Positions 9,357 to 22,602 of a stretch of 64,000 bases of DNA are shown here, piece by piece. The notes beneath the pieces were generated by a model that did no database searches, had not been told where the DNA came from, and saw only the letters and a list, made by a program, of their open reading frames with translations. Origin of the DNA: Larimichthys crocea (lineage: Eukaryota; Chordata; Actinopteri; Sciaenidae); contig NC_040016.1 of NCBI RefSeq assembly GCF_000972845.2, positions 6,034,701 through 6,098,700 on the forward strand, in the 5' to 3' direction. The stretch's first letter is position 1. Every line of letters starts with the position of its first letter. The position numbers and the translations under genes are program-made.

Positions 9357-9726
9357 TAGGAAGGAAGTAAAAAAAATGATGAAAGGTAGTAAGGAAGGAA
9401 GTAAAAAAATGACGAAAGGAAGGAAGGAAGGAAGGAAGGAAGGAAGGAAGGAAGGAAGGAAGGAAAAAACGACGAAAGGAAGGAAGTAAGGAAGGAAAAA
9501 AACGACGAAAGGAAGTAAGGAAGGAAGAAAAAAACAATGAAAAAGAAGGAGGGAAGGAAGGAAGGAAGGAAAAAAAACGACAAAAGGAAGGAAGGAATGA
9601 AGGAAAAAAACGACAAAAGGAAGGAAGGAAAGAACGACGAAGGAAGGAAGGAAGGAAGGAAGGAAGGAAGGAAGGAAGGAAAAAACGATGAAGGAAGGAA
9701 GAAAAAAAAAGCGACGAGGGAAGGAA
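9357..9726 (+). repeat. (GGAA)n satellite interspersed with aaaaacgacgaaa
   Basis: Long runs of GGAA/AAGG are broken at intervals by variants of 'aaaaaacgacgaaagg', giving a higher-order pattern. It produces long Phe/Leu/Pro/Ser open frames on the minus strand that are not genes. Confidence 0.95.
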
Positions 9727-10103
9727 TATATGGACATTTTTGAATTTTGTTATATTTACATATGTTTATATTTTGGGTAGACAGAAGACCTTGCCAGGGC
9801 CGTGGAGAGCTTTGAGGAAATGCAGTGGCTCTGCACCTGGTCAGCAAGCAGCCGAAAGGTGTTCTGTCATATAGTGAATACAGACATTAAGTTACATGAC
9901 TCACCCGTATCATGATTATCATTAATTACACGTTACACTTAAGAAAACACAATGTTACAACTCTTTAGTAAGAGATTCAGATAAGCAAAATGGTATGGTC
10001 AAATTTTGAAGTGGGGTTATGTTGTATATTATTATGAATTTACTTCCTTGCCAGTCAAACTGTCTTTGGTCAATATTTATTATGTCGTCTTTTTCCTCCA
10101 CAG

Positions 10104-10299
10104 ACTATTCATGGCCCATGGCCAGGCTGCACAGAGACCTGATACTAACAGAACTTCAGAGTGTGTTTGCCTCAGGCTTTTTAAGGAGTTTCAGCAGTCA
10201 AGAAATGGGCCCAAAGACTGCAAGGGTACAACCTTGCCCATATCACAGTCTATTGTACAGACCTACAGTCACATTAAGCAACTGCTTGAAAACATCCAG
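10104..10299 (+). CDS. Internal exon of the same multi-copy family as the terminal exon at 5-625
   Basis: A good 3' splice site (tcgtctttttcctccacag, AG at 10102-10103) and a 5' splice site (aacatccag|gtaata) bound a 196-base exon open in one frame. It reads LFMAHGQAAQRPD near its start, then ECVCLRLFKEF, and SIVQTYSHIKQLLENIQ at its end. As I recall the family, this region lies immediately before the 'TTLQL..NQTTL.QWHN' segment that begins the terminal exon at window base 5, and the exons would join there. Here the internal exon lies 10 kb downstream of the terminal exon on the same strand, so it belongs to another copy or the pieces are misordered. No terminal exon follows it. Function unknown. 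Confidence 0.5.
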
Positions 10300-10839
10300 G
10301 TAATACAAGACCTTGTTTTTATGTCAACGGTTTGCTTTTGTGGTTGTTTATTTTATTTATGTGAAATATAGTTTTGAAATAAAGTGATGCTGAAATGGTC
10401 TTCCAGGAACAATAAAAATTGATTTGATGATCAAAAGTTGACTTGTCAGGTTGTTATGTTAAAACTGAGTCAAAAGAAACTACGGTGTTGAAAAATGACA
10501 GTTTTATTGGTATATGAATATGCATGGTATCCCTCCTTGTTCCTTCTCTGTTCCTGGTCTTTCCTTCTACTTTCTCCTTCTTTTCCCCACACTAGCTGGT
10601 ACTATAATAGAATAAGTGTGGGAAACATTTTGGGAAGATCAATTTCTTCTTCACTAATTAAGTATTAATTTATATTTTTACTTAGTTTCATCATCATTGT
10701 GTCAAACAAGAGGAACCACAGAAGACTGATATGGTTAAACAGTAACTTGTTAAATGCAACAAGAGCTGACATTAAAAAGCTGCCCAGTGCCATATTATTG
10801 AATCACTGATGACAGAGCAGCAGCAGCAGAAAACAGCCA

Positions 10840-10914
<75 letters not shown>

Positions 10915-13900
10915 AGTGCTTTTCATTAAATATTCTTAGAGGATAAGAGGACATTCTTCCAATCACAGATCGGCTGTGAAAAAGGAAGACGTTTATGTGT
11001 TTTTGTAAAACATTCCGTCACTTCATTAATAAAATCCTAATATATGCTGACACATCTTTACCACTAGATGGCATTACTGCTCCACTTACTGATTTCTTTC
11101 CATCTCACCTCCAAAGCAGTTGTCTGCCTCTTTTCTGAGCAGCTCAGTAACTCAAATCTGAAGAGTTGTAAGTGACTTAATATCTTGGACTGGCTTACAT
11201 TGACATGTTTTTTTGCAAATACAAGATAAAATAAAAGTATACCGTCACAGAAAACTTGCGTGATGAATTATTATGAGACTGTATTATAAATACGCTGGTA
11301 ATCTCCCATTGTGTACTGTTAGCTGTGATGTATTTTCCAGCAGAGAGGAAAACACTATTAAAGTAAAGAGCACTGGTGGCTTGTGTTGCATCTTGGCCTC
11401 CCAACCTCTTTTTTGATATTTTTGTGCCAAGTCTCTGCAGTCCTGCCAACAGTTGCCACCAACACAAAACCCACAAGACTTTCCATCCCTGATACAAAAT
11501 TGCAATCAAGTCGAGTCCCTGGGAGAAAACCGGGGTGCAGCGTCTTGGTTTGCGATGTTCTGTGAATGGCAACAATCTGTTGTGCTGCCTGCCAGAATGT
11601 CAAGCCAAGAGCATTAGAGAGGGAAAAGTGGAAAATTAACCGGTACCAATTGCCAGAATGCTCATGTGACGGCAACACATGGGAGTAACGATGAAGAGGA
11701 ACATTCCAGAAAATGCACTGACATGTGACACTCAATTACAGTATCGCACAGATCCTCAATGTTTTTCTTCTTGACTTTTCTTGGAACCCTACAAACTATG
11801 TAAACTATCCACTCAGCACACTGAAGGTCAGATAGGATGATAAAACAATTACACTGAGTTTTAGGGCTGTTATTAAAAGGGGGGAAATACCCAGAAGCTT
11901 TTGAAAACTTAAAAAACAAAACAAAACAAAAAAAACAACTCAATTTCAAAGACATTTCTAAATAACAATTTTGGACAAATGATCCACAATCAGACAGAGA
12001 GAAATCCATTACAGAGGAGCCAGAGAGATAACCAATTTTCCTGACAGCAGTAGCCTCATTAGACCAAAATGCAATGCAGCTTTGTGGATCATTTGCTCTC
12101 TTAGTCTCTCTCAGTCAACTAGAAAAGCCACTGCCAGCTTGCTCTTACCACTACTGTACTGTCACAAACAAGCTCAAGGAAGGACAAGCGGGGTGACAAC
12201 ATAAATAATAATAATAATTATTATTAATAATATTAGAGAGGGCTGGAGCCAGGGGAAGTGGTCTAGCAAACATTCAGACCGCTGACTCTTCCTGATGACA
12301 CCCTCTCCATAGCAAAATCCACAGCTGTATAATCAGATTAATGTGAGGAGGGAAAAGGATATTACAATATTTTTTACAACACACACACGTATTTATTATT
12401 ACTTGTCATGGCTAAATATTTAATATATTACCGCTGGTTGATATGTAACACTGTGAGAATATCTACTGGAGCATTTCTTTTCAAGATTCATGCAGGCCTG
12501 TGTGTGTAGGACTTTCATGTTTACATGAAAATTTAAAAAGTGTATATTTCTTTTGTTCCCTGAGCACTAAAACATTTAAACAATTTCAACTGTTGACACT
12601 GTGCATTCTGTACTCAAGCACAGTCATGACCTCTGCACTGAGCGGTTGGATGTTTAGAAACAGAGCTTCTACAGATCGATTATCATCCCTCCTCATCTGT
12701 GAGAAACATTTTGACTCTCATGTTATTTTTACAGTAGGAAAGAACAATTAGCAGCTTGTTGCTGATTTGCTCCGGTCTGTGTTCCACTTCCCTACTACAT
12801 ACCAATAGTACTGTGTACAGTAAGCACTAGAGATGTGAGTGCTCGCTTTCCAGTTTGTAGATTATACAAGAAATCAATATTATATTCCATTCTGTTCTCA
12901 TCTGGAAAGTGTGTCAATAGATTTCAAATAAACTTTGAAATGATGCTACCAACTTAACACAGAGCAACAAATGATTTGGAAAAGATTTGATACCTATACG
13001 TTTCTAGTTTTTAAGATCTTACTGGTCCTGCCTCACCATCATCTGTAGTTTAAAAAAAATATTGTTTAGCATGTGTGAGTCACTCCTTTCACTTTTTGTG
13101 AATTGCTTTGTCAGACAACAGTGACGATCAACAGCACTCTCGAAAGTCACGAATACAGTATGTATTGATGTCTTTGAGTGTATTTAATGTAGCCAACCTA
13201 AAACTTGGAAACACAGTTAATCTGTTCACTACTCCTTGCATAATTTACAGTCAGTAGTTTACTCTATAGTAGTCATCATTATTTTGCATCATCACTGTCA
13301 GCTAGAGTGTTGCACATGGAACCTTTTTGTATCTATAGATCTGTGGCCATGGACATTATTTCTAGAGTACACTATATAGAGCACTGTCTTAATGCTTTTA
13401 CAAGTAAAATAGAGGATGTAGTGCATTATATCAGGAGGGGATATTTCAGACAGCCTTAGCTGTACTGTGATTGTTGCCTGAATTGACTTGTACTTGATGA
13501 AGCTGTCCAGTCATGTAATAATGCTTTATCTCGCCAGCATAATGTGAGACACTGGGTCTATCATAATGCCTTTATAAACCACTCAATGTCAGACCCTTTG
13601 CTAATTACGGAACATTTCTAAAGCTTATAGCCTGTGTGTCAGCTTTATTGCTCTTGCGTTGCTTGCATGCGGGGATCTGAAGGTTCACGCCTGTCGTGTC
13701 TGTGTGTTCACAGACAAGCCGAGTCTAGTGCAAACATGGCATATGCGTGCAGCTCAGCCTTTTTGTTCTTCTCCATGGGGCCTGTTGATGATTGCGTGAA
13801 TCCTCCTCTTTCATTGGTTTTCTTCTGACCTCTGACCTATTTTCACTCCAGTGCAGAGAGAAGGGCATCTGGACGCCACGCTCCCACTAAGAGCTACTCA

Positions 13901-14247
13901 AACATGTCATGGGTCTATGTAGGTCAACAAATGGCTCCCTCAGTGTCACTTGCAAACCATAAACAGATCAGGAATGCAAAAGAATGTGTGTGTGTTTGTG
14001 TGTATGTGTGGTATAAAAATACAACTAACTAATTGCAGGGTTGATGTGCATTTCACGGGATGTCACTGCATGGGGGAAAACTCCATCTGTTGCCAATTCT
14101 TCCTCATGCTTCATGCTTGTTTAGCCATTCATATGGTTTGCACTATTTGTTTTTGACATGCATTACATGATGTTCATGCTAATAATGGCTTTTATTATTG
14201 CCAAACGGCTTGCTATTCACACACTATGAAGAAGGCACAGCTACTGC
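10300..14247. other. Mostly unique non-coding sequence
   Basis: Apart from the (CT)n microsatellite at 10844-10912, no gene is recognised. The many small open frames on both strands between 11195 and 12009 overlap each other and lack splice or domain support. Confidence 0.35.
10844..10912 (+). repeat. (CT)n microsatellite, about 69 bases
   Basis: An uninterrupted CT dinucleotide run, probably highly length-polymorphic. Confidence 0.98.
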
Positions 14248-14462
14248 TCAGCAAACTCCAGATTGTTTCCTGTCCTGGCTCCACAATGGTGGAATGTGCT
14301 TCCTATCAATATATCATGAACACAGAAAAAAACACTCTCAGCTTATTTGATGAAGCTTGCATGATTTTTTCGGTTGTATCCACATAGTGGATAGTGAAGT
14401 GACTGTACTTATTTTAAGTCTCTTTGGATTAAAGTGTCAGCTAAATATATGTAATGTAATAT
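14248..14462 (+). mobile_element. Degenerate LINE/SINE 3' end with 'gtaatgtaat' tail
   Basis: The segment has 'tttcctgtcctggctccacaatggtggaatg' and later 'aagtctctttggattaaagtgtcagctaaatatatgtaatgtaat'. Both are decayed versions of the 3' end of widespread fish L2-type LINEs and the SINEs that share their tails (consensus roughly 'gtcgctttggataaaagcgtctgctaaat...gtaatgtaat'). The copy is old and 5'-truncated. Confidence 0.6.
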
Positions 14463-15054
14463 AAATAGTGCCCTAAACTTTTTTTCTTTTGGTCTAAATG
14501 TTCACATGGGCCAAAATTACATTTTGTAGTCAAAAATGCATTAAGTTATTTTTGACCATTAGAAGATATTGTTTTATATAAAAAAATATTTACAGTAAGG
14601 CTGTACACACATGGGACTCATTGGAGCTTTAAGGTCATCTAGTGTATATTGTTATGCCCATCCCATCCCAATGCCATCTTGCAGCTTAACACTTACTAGA
14701 TTCTGTCGATTGTCATTTGCACAGCTTAATAACTATGGGGGGCCCATTGATCAGTCTCTGCCAAGAGAGGCGAACAACCGATGTCTCTCATTATTTTGCA
14801 CTGCAGAGGAGATGTATCGGGTTCATGTAGTTTGACACAGATTTAGCAGGCAGCAGGGCCTCGAGGGGTGGGAGCATCGATGTCTCCATGCTTCAGCTAA
14901 CATCGGAGAGTTCACAGGACCAAACTCTTCATGTGACCCCTGCGTGGCACTCCTGATCCAGCCAGCCATGACTTATGGTAAGGCTCGAAACTGGGGAAGC
15001 ACAAGCACTCCACCATCCACAGTTGGTTGTCAACACACACACACACACACAGAT

Positions 15055-15085
<31 letters not shown>

Positions 15086-18000
15086 GCTTGAACTCACACT
15101 TATCTTTATGGATTTTGCCATTTTGTGTTCCCGATAAATGTTTTTTTGTTTGGTTTTTCCATAGCAGCTTTCAGAGGTAAAGAAGCATTATTCTATTTCA
15201 ACTACACATAAATATACTGTCTGTTACTTGTAATTACTTATCTCACCACAGCTTTGAACATAAACCCATAAACTAACTCTGTTCTTGTCCTCACATCAAG
15301 GAGCACCTGAAACTGAGAAGTGACAGGTGAGTCCATGAAGACCTGCAAATACTCTTGCACTGTCCTCACCTCCCGTCTCCTCCAGCACACCAGAGACGCG
15401 TGTCTTTGCCTGCAGGTCTTCACACCAGCCACGGTTGTCAATGTCCTTTGTGGTATAAGGAATGGCAGCGTGTTGACAGCGATCGATTTTAATGTCAGCA
15501 GCTTCGCGGCATCCTCATGAGGAAGAAAAAGACATCATTCATGGAGGGTTCGCCGACTGTGGAGCCACTTAGTGAAGACAGAAGAGTTGTAATCTCTGGA
15601 AATCCCCATTGTGACACAGGACTTGTTCAAGCCAGTGTGTGTATATGTTAGCAATTAAACAGTGAGTGGAAAGACAATGTTATTTTTCAGCTGTAATATT
15701 GTAAAACAAATGGTTCAATTTCTTCACCACCGCTCATGCCACATTTTTCTTGAAACGTGATTATGTTGTTTCATGTGGACAAAAAGGCTGAAAATGAATA
15801 GAACTGACAGAAAGTTACAACCAAAAGTAAAACACATACAAAACTAATAATTCAAATCTTAAATTAATCAACATAAAAAAAGAATCTTAAGCAATTGCAT
15901 AAAAAATGCAAAAATCTATGGTGATCTGCAAGGTCAAAAATATATTACAAATACAGCTTTGTACAACAGAGCCCCACCCCCCGGATAATGCTTTGTAAAA
16001 CGGTCTTAAATATGCATGTGATTGCTGCATATGTGATAGATGCTAAATGCTAAAAAACCGAGGCTAAGCTCATAACAAGAAGCAGCATTGTTCGTGTATT
16101 GTAGCGTAGAGATAGACCTAACATTGTGAATAAAATACGACATAACCCTTAGATTCTGGGTCCTTCCTTAGTTATTTCCAAATTATGTTTGATCCTTCTT
16201 TGAAAGTGTTTGCAACACAATTTTATACAATTATGAAGTCCATGGCCATCCTGGGTCTGGAAAACGTTAAAGAAAGAAAAACAGACTTAGAAACAGGAAA
16301 CACGTCGGTTAGATTTATGCTTCCTCAAAGATTTTGCTTAACTTTTATTTGAGGGTGATGGATAACTGTTGAGTTGAGCAAACATACAGTAACACTATCA
16401 ACTTTGGCTGGAATTTCTGGGGTGTAAACTTACCCAAACCAAATAAAGAACAGGACAGTTCATCTAAACTGCGATGTGCATCTTGGCTTCATGACTCATT
16501 CCTGAACAGGCAATGGGTATTAATATGACCTGTAACCTCATGATATAATGCAACTAGCTAATGACTTTGAGTACTGTTTTAAAAATGTTAGTGAGGTATG
16601 TTAATGTGTTTACTCTTAGAGCAGATTAACACCATTCTTTACGCTTTAGCTCTTGTAGTTTTTTATTTTTTGTAAAAGCTTAAGAAAAAAGGCACTACCC
16701 TCCAAATTCTTGACATACCGTTTATTGCTCTTATCACCCTGTCATCCCTTCAACATCTGGAGAAATCCAAAGTTTGACAGGCCTGCCGTTCCTGGTTACT
16801 ATTGCTATGGTTGGCCAGTTGCTGCTCAGGGTTTAGCAAACGGTCAGTTCTGTTGATATCGTGCAAATTCAAGGTCACAGTTGTCGATGTGTTATGCAGT
16901 GAAACGTGACTGAAGAAAATTTGATGTAAATACTTTTTAAGTGCGTTCATTTTTCACACAGATGTGATGTAGGCTTTGTCGAATTAAAATTTCAGCACAA
17001 AGTGGCATCATTCATCATATTTTATATCATAGATATCTCAGTTTCATATTGTGTTACACCCAGTTGAATAACCATCCCTTTTGGTTACACACATCTCTGC
17101 TCTCAACAAGGCATCAACATGTCCCTGTGCTGTGTCCTGGGAGCTCCCTTACTCTCAATAATACATGAGTGTGTTTGCCAGCAGTAACAGATGATGCCGC
17201 AGGATTTTATCCCATTTGACTGTATTAGACGTAGTGTGAAGCTCCTAAACTTTTTGGCCCAAGCCAATACATTACCATCATATCACTGTGTTCCACTCCA
17301 GAAAGACAGCCAACCATCGGATCCAACAGAGCTGGCTCTCACAGTATGTTGTCATGAATATTATTTGTGAATTTTATGGTAAATCACCAAAGTCCAAAGG
17401 GGTAGGTTACTGAACAAAACTCTATTTGTATTTAAGAAATAAATGTTTGAAGACTTGGGGAAATGTGATTCTGTGAAACCTGCATATTGTTGGCTGGAGA
17501 GCTGAAAACAACTCTATTTATTACTGTGACATCCATAAAGTGTAAATATTTTTTTGTAAAGTACAAGAGGAGCAAAACATCTTATGCTGGGATATTGTTG
17601 AGATAAAAATACCTAGTGGAACTTTAAGTACTCCCTTGAATAGACCCCAAACAACCATTTGAGAAGTAGCTTGTTTGCCCTAAGTGAGGAGAGATGACAC
17701 ACAGCTAGTGATTATTTTATCTACTTTGTGAAACAGACTGCCCATGAGGGCAAAATAACCCTTATTTTCATTTTATTTGAACAATTTCTCTTCTCCCGCT
17801 TCCACTCTACTAAACACTGCTTTAACTCCTACCTTGTGTTTGCTGCTATACAGGCTCATTTTTATAGCTTCCAGCCACCAGTCATCACCAACATAGACTG
17901 TGCAACCTGAGCATCTAATCTCCGGGTGGCTCCCTTAGAAAGTCACATATTCTTAATACACTTCTATCTGATATTTTAGGAATTCATTTAAGCCAATAAT

Positions 18001-19715
18001 ATCTTTTTTTTTTCAAATAACAGATAATATGAAAGAAAATAACAAATGCACAGCTAGCTACTTTTAACCATTGATCACTTTGTCACACTCCTTTGACCCC
18101 TACCCTGGATTTTGGTTTTGGTGTGCCACTCGAAGATTTTCAGGGGTTCTCCTCCTAGGCAGTAATTCAGCAGTTGGGTGGAGACAAAGAAACATCGGCC
18201 CATTTTTATTTACTTTAATTGCAAGTTTACTCCTTGACTAACTTCAACTAAAGCTGCTAAAAAGTTTAGATTGCAGACAGACATGGACAGGGTTATGCTT
18301 ATATTACAGCTCAGCTGTGCTACCACAGCTTAAGATACAAATCACACAGTTTACTATACACACAGAAATTACAAGACAAATTTATAAATTACTAAGAATA
18401 TTTTTTATAAACAAATCTGGATTTAAAAAGAGTCAAAATGTATTAGACACGTATGTCAAAGAAAGCGTCTTTGTCATGTATGAATGCATCTTTCTCTATA
18501 GACATTTTTCAGTGCTGAACATTAGTATAGTAAAGCACAGTTGTAAGTGGCCAGTTTAAGTGAAAGTCTCTTTCGGTTTTGCTCTGAAAAACAAGGTTTT
18601 GTTTGCAATAGTTTTCAGTGAAACATCATCCATTAAAAAAAAAGCAGATAAAAATCTCTCACAAATGTTATTCTACTTGGCTCTGGTGTGCAGCTAGAAA
18701 GCTAGCTAGCAATGCTGTCTGGTAGAAGTAATGTATTCATGAAAAGTTGTTCACAGCACACAGAGTAATCCAGCCTTGGCTCGAAGGCAAAGCAAGATTA
18801 GTTTATGCACAAAAGAAGAAAATAGTTTTTCCCAGTTTTCAGTGGGTGGCTTTATTAGTATGTATTTAAAGTCTTTGGTGCTTTTCTTTGTTGCTGTGCC
18901 AGTGTGAATACCATACTCTTTCTTAGCTTACTGTAAGAGGTGCTGATAAGACCCACCAAGAGTAACTTGCCTCATGTGTAAATAAATAGATCCTGATGTC
19001 CCACTAGGCAGTGTGCTGAGTGGAAGCTTTTGAAGATGGTGGTGGTGGAAGTGGTTTATCCCTTGAGCACCCTCGGAGGAGAGTTGATGTACAGCATTAA
19101 CTACTCATTGGACAACCCTTTTGCCTTTCTCCCCCCTTTCTTCTTCCCAGATCACTGTCTATATCCGGGCCAGCATCCTGAGTGGAGCATGCTCGCATGT
19201 TCCAGATAATAAATTACTCATGAAATATTTGCTTGGCCTCCAGGGTCTGCTGCAGCCTGCTCCGAAACCTCCACTTAGCCCCTGAAACGTCTCAGAGTGT
19301 AGGCTTGTGTCACCTCTATGAGGAAGGTCAATTTTTCCAATTTAGAAACAAGGCATTACAGACCATTTCAGATTTCATTAGTGTTAGATTTCTGCTCTTG
19401 TCACCTTTTCCCTCCCACTTTCCCGGCGTACCTCTCTTCCTTGCGTTCAGACTGGGGAGGGCTCCTTTTTACAAAACAAGCGGTCTGAGAGGTTGAACAT
19501 TGCATGATTCAGTAACAAGAAAAGGCCTGATCACTCACGCTTTGTGCATTTGACTGTACCAGAAAGTCCCATCATGCTCGATGAACCTCGAAGACATTTT
19601 AAAGATACAGCCACAGAGTTCAAAAGGACAGCATGAGAGCTAGAAACTAGCCTGCCGTGCTATGACTGAACCTGATGGCCACTGGTTATACAGTTAACAA
19701 TGCCACATTACTGGC
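14463..19715. other. Unique non-coding sequence
   Basis: No exon with convincing splice sites and a recognisable product was found. The only repeat of note is the (AC)n(GA)n microsatellite at 15033-15086. Short open frames look like chance. Confidence 0.35.
15033..15086 (+). repeat. Compound (AC)n-(GA)n microsatellite
   Basis: An AC run (15033-15051) is followed by a GA run (15055-15086) with one interruption. Confidence 0.95.
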
Positions 19716-19801
19716 TTTTTAATTTATGAATTCATATTGAAATAAGCTAAAATTCAAATTTTTAATTTATGAATTCATATTGAAATAAGCTAAAATTCAA
19801 A
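19716..19801 (+). repeat. 43-base perfect tandem duplication
   Basis: The unit at 19716-19758, beginning 'tttttaatttatgaattcat', is repeated without a mismatch at 19759-19801. Lack of divergence implies a recent slip or an assembly duplication. Confidence 0.95.
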
Positions 19802-20039
19802 TTTTCCATTATATTTACAAAAGCCAAATCTAATAATAATATAAAAATGTACACCAAAAAAGTTGTAATGTGTACAACATGATATGACAAAAAGTCAGCT
19901 AAATACAGTATAAATACATTTAATATTGAAACTGAAAAATGGATTCTGAATTTGCATTTTGTTTTTATTTACATTTCACACAGTGTCCAAATATTTTTTG
20001 GATTTGGGTTGTACATAATATGTACAGAATCGTTTGGTC

Positions 20040-20150
20040 TCTGTAGATAATATTATAAAGAGTATGGTCTAGAGTATGACCTAGACCTCTGTATGGAAAG
20101 TGGCATAACCTTTGTTATGATTGGGTGCTATATAAATAAAATTGAACTGA
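20040..20150 (+). mobile_element. Fish repeat 3' tail ('gctatataaataaaattgaa')
   Basis: The sequence runs 'gtctagagtatgacctagacctctgtatggaaagtg', then 'gttatgattgggtgctatataaataaaattgaactga'. This resembles the shared 3' terminus of several abundant teleost retroelements. Only the tail is preserved. Confidence 0.6.
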
Positions 20151-21210
20151 ATATAAAAGATAAACTTTAAGAATTAAGAAGACATTTATAACAAATAGGC
20201 AAAGTAAATACTAATAACTGACTACGTAATTGTGTAAAATACCCACTAAAAAGCACAAAAATAACTACACCAGTTAATAACAAACATAAAAATGTTTTCT
20301 TTAAATAATACTGGGTAAAATACATATTTAAAATATAATTTAAAATATATTTAAAAAATAATTTATTAGAAGGACCAGTCTTTGCTTGAACTTGATCTGT
20401 TAATCATTTGGATGATCGCCAACTCTCTAAATGCTTAAATTCTTCTGTTGTCATTTTTTTTGGAAATCATAAAGCCACTTGGAGTGTGTATATCAGATTA
20501 TCCAAAAAAAGTGATGTTCTATTTTATTCAGATATGCTTAAATTAATTTAAGTATATTAACCAAATGAAAATGACTGAAGCGTAAACATCGGAAGACCTT
20601 GAGGCGAAAGACTGTTTTTGTTGAGTGTGTCATAGTGGTGTACGGTATGAGTTATTCTTGTGTAGACAGACATCAGGACTGGTGAGCAGAGTAGCTTCAA
20701 CTGAACTGAAGAAAAACCAGCAGCCAGTCCAAGAAGGAGGAGGAGATGTAGGTTTCTGTAGTGTATAGTTTTGGTCATGTGGTAGGTTTACTGTGTAGCT
20801 CACTGGGTAGAGACACTAACATGCAAAAGGTTATATTCCCACTGGAGCTGCACAAGTCACTCAATATGTTTAATTACTTTGCCTTTAGGAAAGAAAACAA
20901 ATACGGAAGTGATGTCACGTTTCAGTCAGACACTGAATAATTTTATTAAAACACCTGTAAGTACTTTTCTTAAATATTTCAACATGTGTGAAATTATATT
21001 TGTATTCACAGTCTCACCATTTAAATAGCCTCTCTTTCCAGTATGTTTCAAAAAGAACTAGCAAACATCACCAAAACATTTGTGCTATAATATTTTAAAT
21101 AATTACAGCAATTCGGCCTAATGTAACCTGTTATTTCCTCAAGTTGGAAGCACATGAGAAGCAGATAAAGCAATAAGAAGCAGATGCAGAAATTCCTCTG
21201 ACTTCAGACC
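20151..21210. other. AT-rich unique non-coding sequence
   Basis: No gene or strong repeat is evident. The first part is very AT-rich (20160-20380). Confidence 0.35.
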
Positions 21211-21224
21211 TCAAACATTCCCAT

Positions 21225-21527
21225 ATGGCCACCGAAGGCCTCACCAGCGTAACTGCGCCTTCACTTATAGATCTCAGCAAAAAAGGTGAGGATCCAGTCA
21301 CCCGTGCTTATTACCAGCTCACTCATGAAATCGCCAACAACGGGGCAGTGATGGAGCGAAGAGAGACAGTCAGAGATCAGGAGCTGTTTTCTATCAGATT
21401 GAGGCTGAACCTGACAAACACAGAGAAAAAACACATTTTAGTATCGATGGTACTGGAAAAAAAAAAACTGAAGTCTTGTCCCGTCTTCCACAACTACTAC
21501 TGTTTGACTTTAAATTCACACGCATGA
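21225..21527 (+). CDS. Possible exon, unrecognised product
   Basis: ATG at 21225 opens a 100-codon frame whose first 65 codons have normal, protein-like composition (MATEGLTSVTAPSLIDLSKK near the start, then DPVTRAYYQLTHEIANNG), followed by lower-quality sequence inside the 1-kb duplication. A splice-donor-like 'aaaaaag|gtgagg' lies at about 21286, and an acceptor-like 'cctctgacttcag' lies upstream at about 21208. Either the first 60 bases form a short exon or the whole frame is chance. No family was recognised. Confidence 0.2.
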   Translation: MATEGLTSVTAPSLIDLSKKGEDPVTRAYYQLTHEIANNGAVMERRETVRDQELFSIRLRLNLTNTEKKHILVSMVLEKKKLKSCPVFHNYYCLTLNSHA

Positions 21528-22409
21528 AATATTTATATTCCAGTGGGAAGCTTTTCCAGAGACTTCCATTTCCTCTGGTTTTGTGTTTATTACATCCAGA
21601 TTAGATTCAGTGTTTTTATCAGTGTGCAGCAGTCTATAATGCACACCAAGCTGAATCAGGAGTGTTTGTGAGAATTACACCTAAGTGACAAAAATACTTT
21701 CTCGGTGCTTGCAGAAAATTAAAGTTTTCCCATACACAAACCAAGGTTTTATTAATGCATAACTGAGTGTTAAGAATTTAGATGATCCAGACCATGAAGC
21801 TTACTTGACCTAAAATAGGATTTAACAGCTCTCTGAACCTCAGAAAGTGGGAGCTTTTATTACACTCCCACATTGCTGCATGTGTGTGTATCTGGAAACC
21901 CTTTACAAAAGGCACATAAAACTATAAGGCCCCTCTGAGGTTGGCTATCCGCACTATCCAGAATACTCCAGAAACATGGCGTATAAATCATTCAGTTCAT
22001 ATCTGTGTTTCTGCTGCTTGGCCACCGGCTTCTGAATCTCACATCCTGGATAGAGTGCTTCCCCCCTCGAGTCTCTCACATTGATGCGTGAAGTTAGATT
22101 TATGATGTTACATCTGTGTACAGAGACATTTTAAGAACCTGAGCACTGAATTTTCCTTAAACAAGTTAAACTATACTTTCTTTTCATGAAATTTGGTCCT
22201 TGAGACCCCAGGCCCTCTTTAAACATGCTTAACATTGTTTTATCAACTTGATCTTGATACCTCGATTCTTGTGAAATTTTAGACTTTCACCTGAACATGA
22301 GTTGAAAACTCGGCTACAGAAAAACAGAAATGATGAGGACAACACAGCACTGCCCGAATAATTCTGATTTGTACCTAAGTGTACCTAATGAAGTGGCTGG
22401 TCGGTGTAC
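21446..22409 (+). repeat. 1-kb direct duplication, copy 1
   Basis: It corresponds to 22603-23552 over its whole length ('aaactgaagtcttgtcccgtcttcc' to 'aatgaagtggctggtcggtgta'). The differences are mostly one-base indels in homopolymers. The last part ('gtacctaatgaagtggctggtcggtgta') resembles a terminal motif seen in common fish repeats. Confidence 0.9.
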
Positions 22410-22602
22410 ACAGAGACTTTTCCACGAAGAGGAAGATCAGCATTTAAACTTTTGAAATGAGAAATATAAGTAATCCAGCACTTTAGGGCAGTATTTAAAA
22501 ATAAGGTTTGGTGACTTGTGACAGACAGATAGAGCAGCGGATGTCAAAATATCCTGATCTTTACTCACTAGTATGGGTGGAACTGGCTCCTTAAACACCC
22601 AC

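Noticed and set aside
9348..9847. Long minus-strand open frames rich in Phe, Leu, Pro and Ser
   Set aside because: They are translations of the GGAA/TTCC satellite in several frames at once; no gene evidence.
10019..10303. Alternative frame across the exon at 10104-10299 (possible frameshift pseudogene)
   Set aside because: The other frame alone is open across the exon and matches the remembered family pattern from end to end, so no frameshift is needed.
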